A DNA stretch of 64,000 bases. Origin: Candidatus Enterococcus courvalinii (GTDB lineage: Bacteria > Bacillota > Bacilli > Lactobacillales > Enterococcaceae). The position numbers and the translations under genes were made by a program. The stretch is taken from positions 99,179 to 163,178 of the forward strand of contig NZ_JAFLWI010000008.1 of assembly GCF_017315945.1 (NCBI RefSeq), read 5' to 3'. Below are positions 63,971 to 64,000 of the stretch, one piece after another (position 1 is the stretch's first letter; each line of letters starts with the position of its first letter). The notes below the pieces were generated by a model. That model worked only from the letters and a program-made list of their open reading frames with translations. It had not been told where the DNA came from and searched no databases.

Positions 63971-64000
63971 AAAAAGATTAAAAGAGAAAAAAGTAGCGAA

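Overview
The window is a low-GC Gram-positive chromosome segment that fits Enterococcus. The evidence is the synteny topA-trmFO-xerC-hslV-hslU-codY, the Lactobacillales-type DUF1803 and DUF3042 genes, parE-parC, pflB-pflA-ppaC, and the fthC-rhomboid-yqgQ-glcK cluster. A species in or near the E. faecium group is plausible but cannot be fixed from sequence reading alone. No tRNA, rRNA, CRISPR array, prophage or complete insertion sequence was seen.

Left part (1-25833): core genes. They are the 3' end of topA, trmFO, the xerC-hslV-hslU-codY operon, an aldose epimerase relative, plsY, a CoA-binding protein, both topoisomerase IV subunits, the pyruvate formate-lyase pair under a likely Rex/CcpA operator, Mn-dependent pyrophosphatase with DUF1803, several small membrane proteins, an orphan LacI regulator, an unrecognised low-complexity protein, a zinc-less alcohol dehydrogenase and a YitT protein.

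Middle (25971-47077): the accessory part. It holds two unrecognised small proteins, a 750-bp non-coding island with several hairpins, and an OpuC/EgtUV-type ABC importer co-transcribed with a flavin disulfide oxidoreductase. A TPP riboswitch then controls a ThiXYZ-type pyrimidine/thiamin-precursor importer plus a TatD-like hydrolase. A frameshifted Mga-type regulator and a LysM/transglycosylase follow. Next comes a four-gene icaC-A-D-B-like operon for poly-N-acetylglucosamine-type exopolysaccharide. Directly after it are an Mga-like regulator overlapping three exported proteins (a small protein, a two-CnaB protein, and an L-type lectin/CnaB protein), none with a visible wall-anchor signal. This looks like a biofilm-matrix locus and is the most interesting part.

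Right part (47164-64000): dihydrofolate reductase, then divergent Fur-box-flanked siderophore-type iron uptake genes, fthC, rhomboid-yqgQ-glcK-rhodanese, DUF488, an FAD/NAD(P) protein, DUF3042, galE-galT-galR without galK, and tsaB-rimI-rimI-tsaD for tRNA t6A modification. Two intergenic regions about 27 kb apart carry a related paired repeat that none of the genes explain.
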